Source: Theodoxus fluviatilis
Lineage: Eukaryota; Mollusca; Gastropoda; Cycloneritida; Neritidae
Direction of reading: 5' to 3'
NCBI GenBank assembly: GCA_034096865.1
Contig: JAWQFJ010001318.1
Location: forward strand, 5,001-69,000
DNA: 64,000 nt
Shown here in pieces: positions 63,441-64,000 of this stretch (the stretch's first letter is position 1; each line of letters begins with the position of its first letter). Below the pieces are notes generated by a model that saw only the letters and a program-made list of their open reading frames with translations, did no database searches and was not told the origin of the DNA. A program made the position numbers and the translations under genes.

Positions 63441-64000
63441 AGAGACCATTTTCTTTGAGAGAAAATTACAGTTGTCTTCCTTGGTCAAAGGGAAACGTTT
63501 AGCTGGTGAGTTTGGTGGGAGTTCAGCGCTAAGGTCTATATAATTCATGAATTGGTTTGTGTATAGCAACTGGTTGAAGTATGTGGGAAAGATGCTGTTT
63601 TTGTGTGTGTTCAAACCACTGGAAACGTGGTAGAGGCTTGAACAGTGTCACAGCACAGATTTCCAGGCAATAATGCCAGTCTGAGAATTGTGGCTCTGTT
63701 GTTAGCACCTTGTTTGCAAAGAATGGAAGAAGTACACCAGTGTCAACAGATCTGTGAATGAACATGTATAAACTGGTTAATGAAGTTTGAAAAGATTAAT
63801 TCAACCTGTCCGTTAATTAAAGTCATCAGAAGCATTAACAAAAACTCACAAGAACGATGCTTGCTTCACTGAATGCACGTGTACGTGTCCACCTTCATAG
63901 AAGACATTCACCTGCAGTTGCCTTGTTGCTTTTTGTTGTTGTTTGTCTCAGAATTGGTTTTGTTAAGCACCACATGTTGGCAATATATTTCTCCTCAAAA
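63441..64000. other. GPN1 intron 7, right edge
   Basis: No exon or recognised repeat. The next GPN1 exon must lie beyond 64000. Confidence 0.5.

Overview
This is eukaryotic (animal) genomic DNA. Genes are split by canonical GT-AG introns, microsatellites are abundant, and Penelope-like, RTE, Ty3/gypsy, piggyBac and Harbinger-like elements are nested in one another. The repeat mix, and a Ty3/gypsy element laid out like the Steamer-type elements of bivalves, suggest a mollusc. That is inference; no marker gene fixes the taxon.

Two host genes are recognisable, arranged head to head. On the minus strand (50841 down to 31251) lies an HPS4-like gene, the BLOC-3 subunit that acts with HPS1 as exchange factor for Rab32/Rab38. 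Twelve coding exons join in frame to a natural stop, with a 25-nt microexon and a 2.1-kb exon coding for a low-complexity region. Its first coding exon was not found. On the plus strand (51879 to 57758 and beyond) lies GPN1, a GPN-loop GTPase needed for RNA polymerase II import. Seven exons carry the P-loop, GPN loop and DTPG motif; the rest lies past the right edge. The interval of about 1 kb between them is the likely shared promoter region.

The left half (1-28 kb) is almost wholly repetitive. It holds a 52-bp satellite (1-2664); a 3' fragment of a Penelope-like element (PLE); a full-length piggyBac transposase frame lacking its first catalytic Asp; a THAP-like remnant head to head with it; a 1390-bp Harbinger-like element inside a SINE-like repeat; a THAP-containing DNA transposon split by a second PLE copy; a decayed non-LTR element; a hAT-like palindromic repeat; remnants of two Ty3/gypsy elements; a coiled-coil exon fossil; and an RTE element with target-site duplications.

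The HPS4 introns hold MITE- and SINE-like repeats, large microsatellites and a 4758-bp Ty3/gypsy element whose LTRs look identical. Beside that element is a 308-codon frame bounded by (CT)n tracts. The GPN1 introns hold an inverted copy of the piggyBac/THAP/SINE segment, another PLE and five copies of an unexplained repeat of about 70 bp.

Several insertions can be proved internally, because another copy of the target repeat in this window preserves the empty site.
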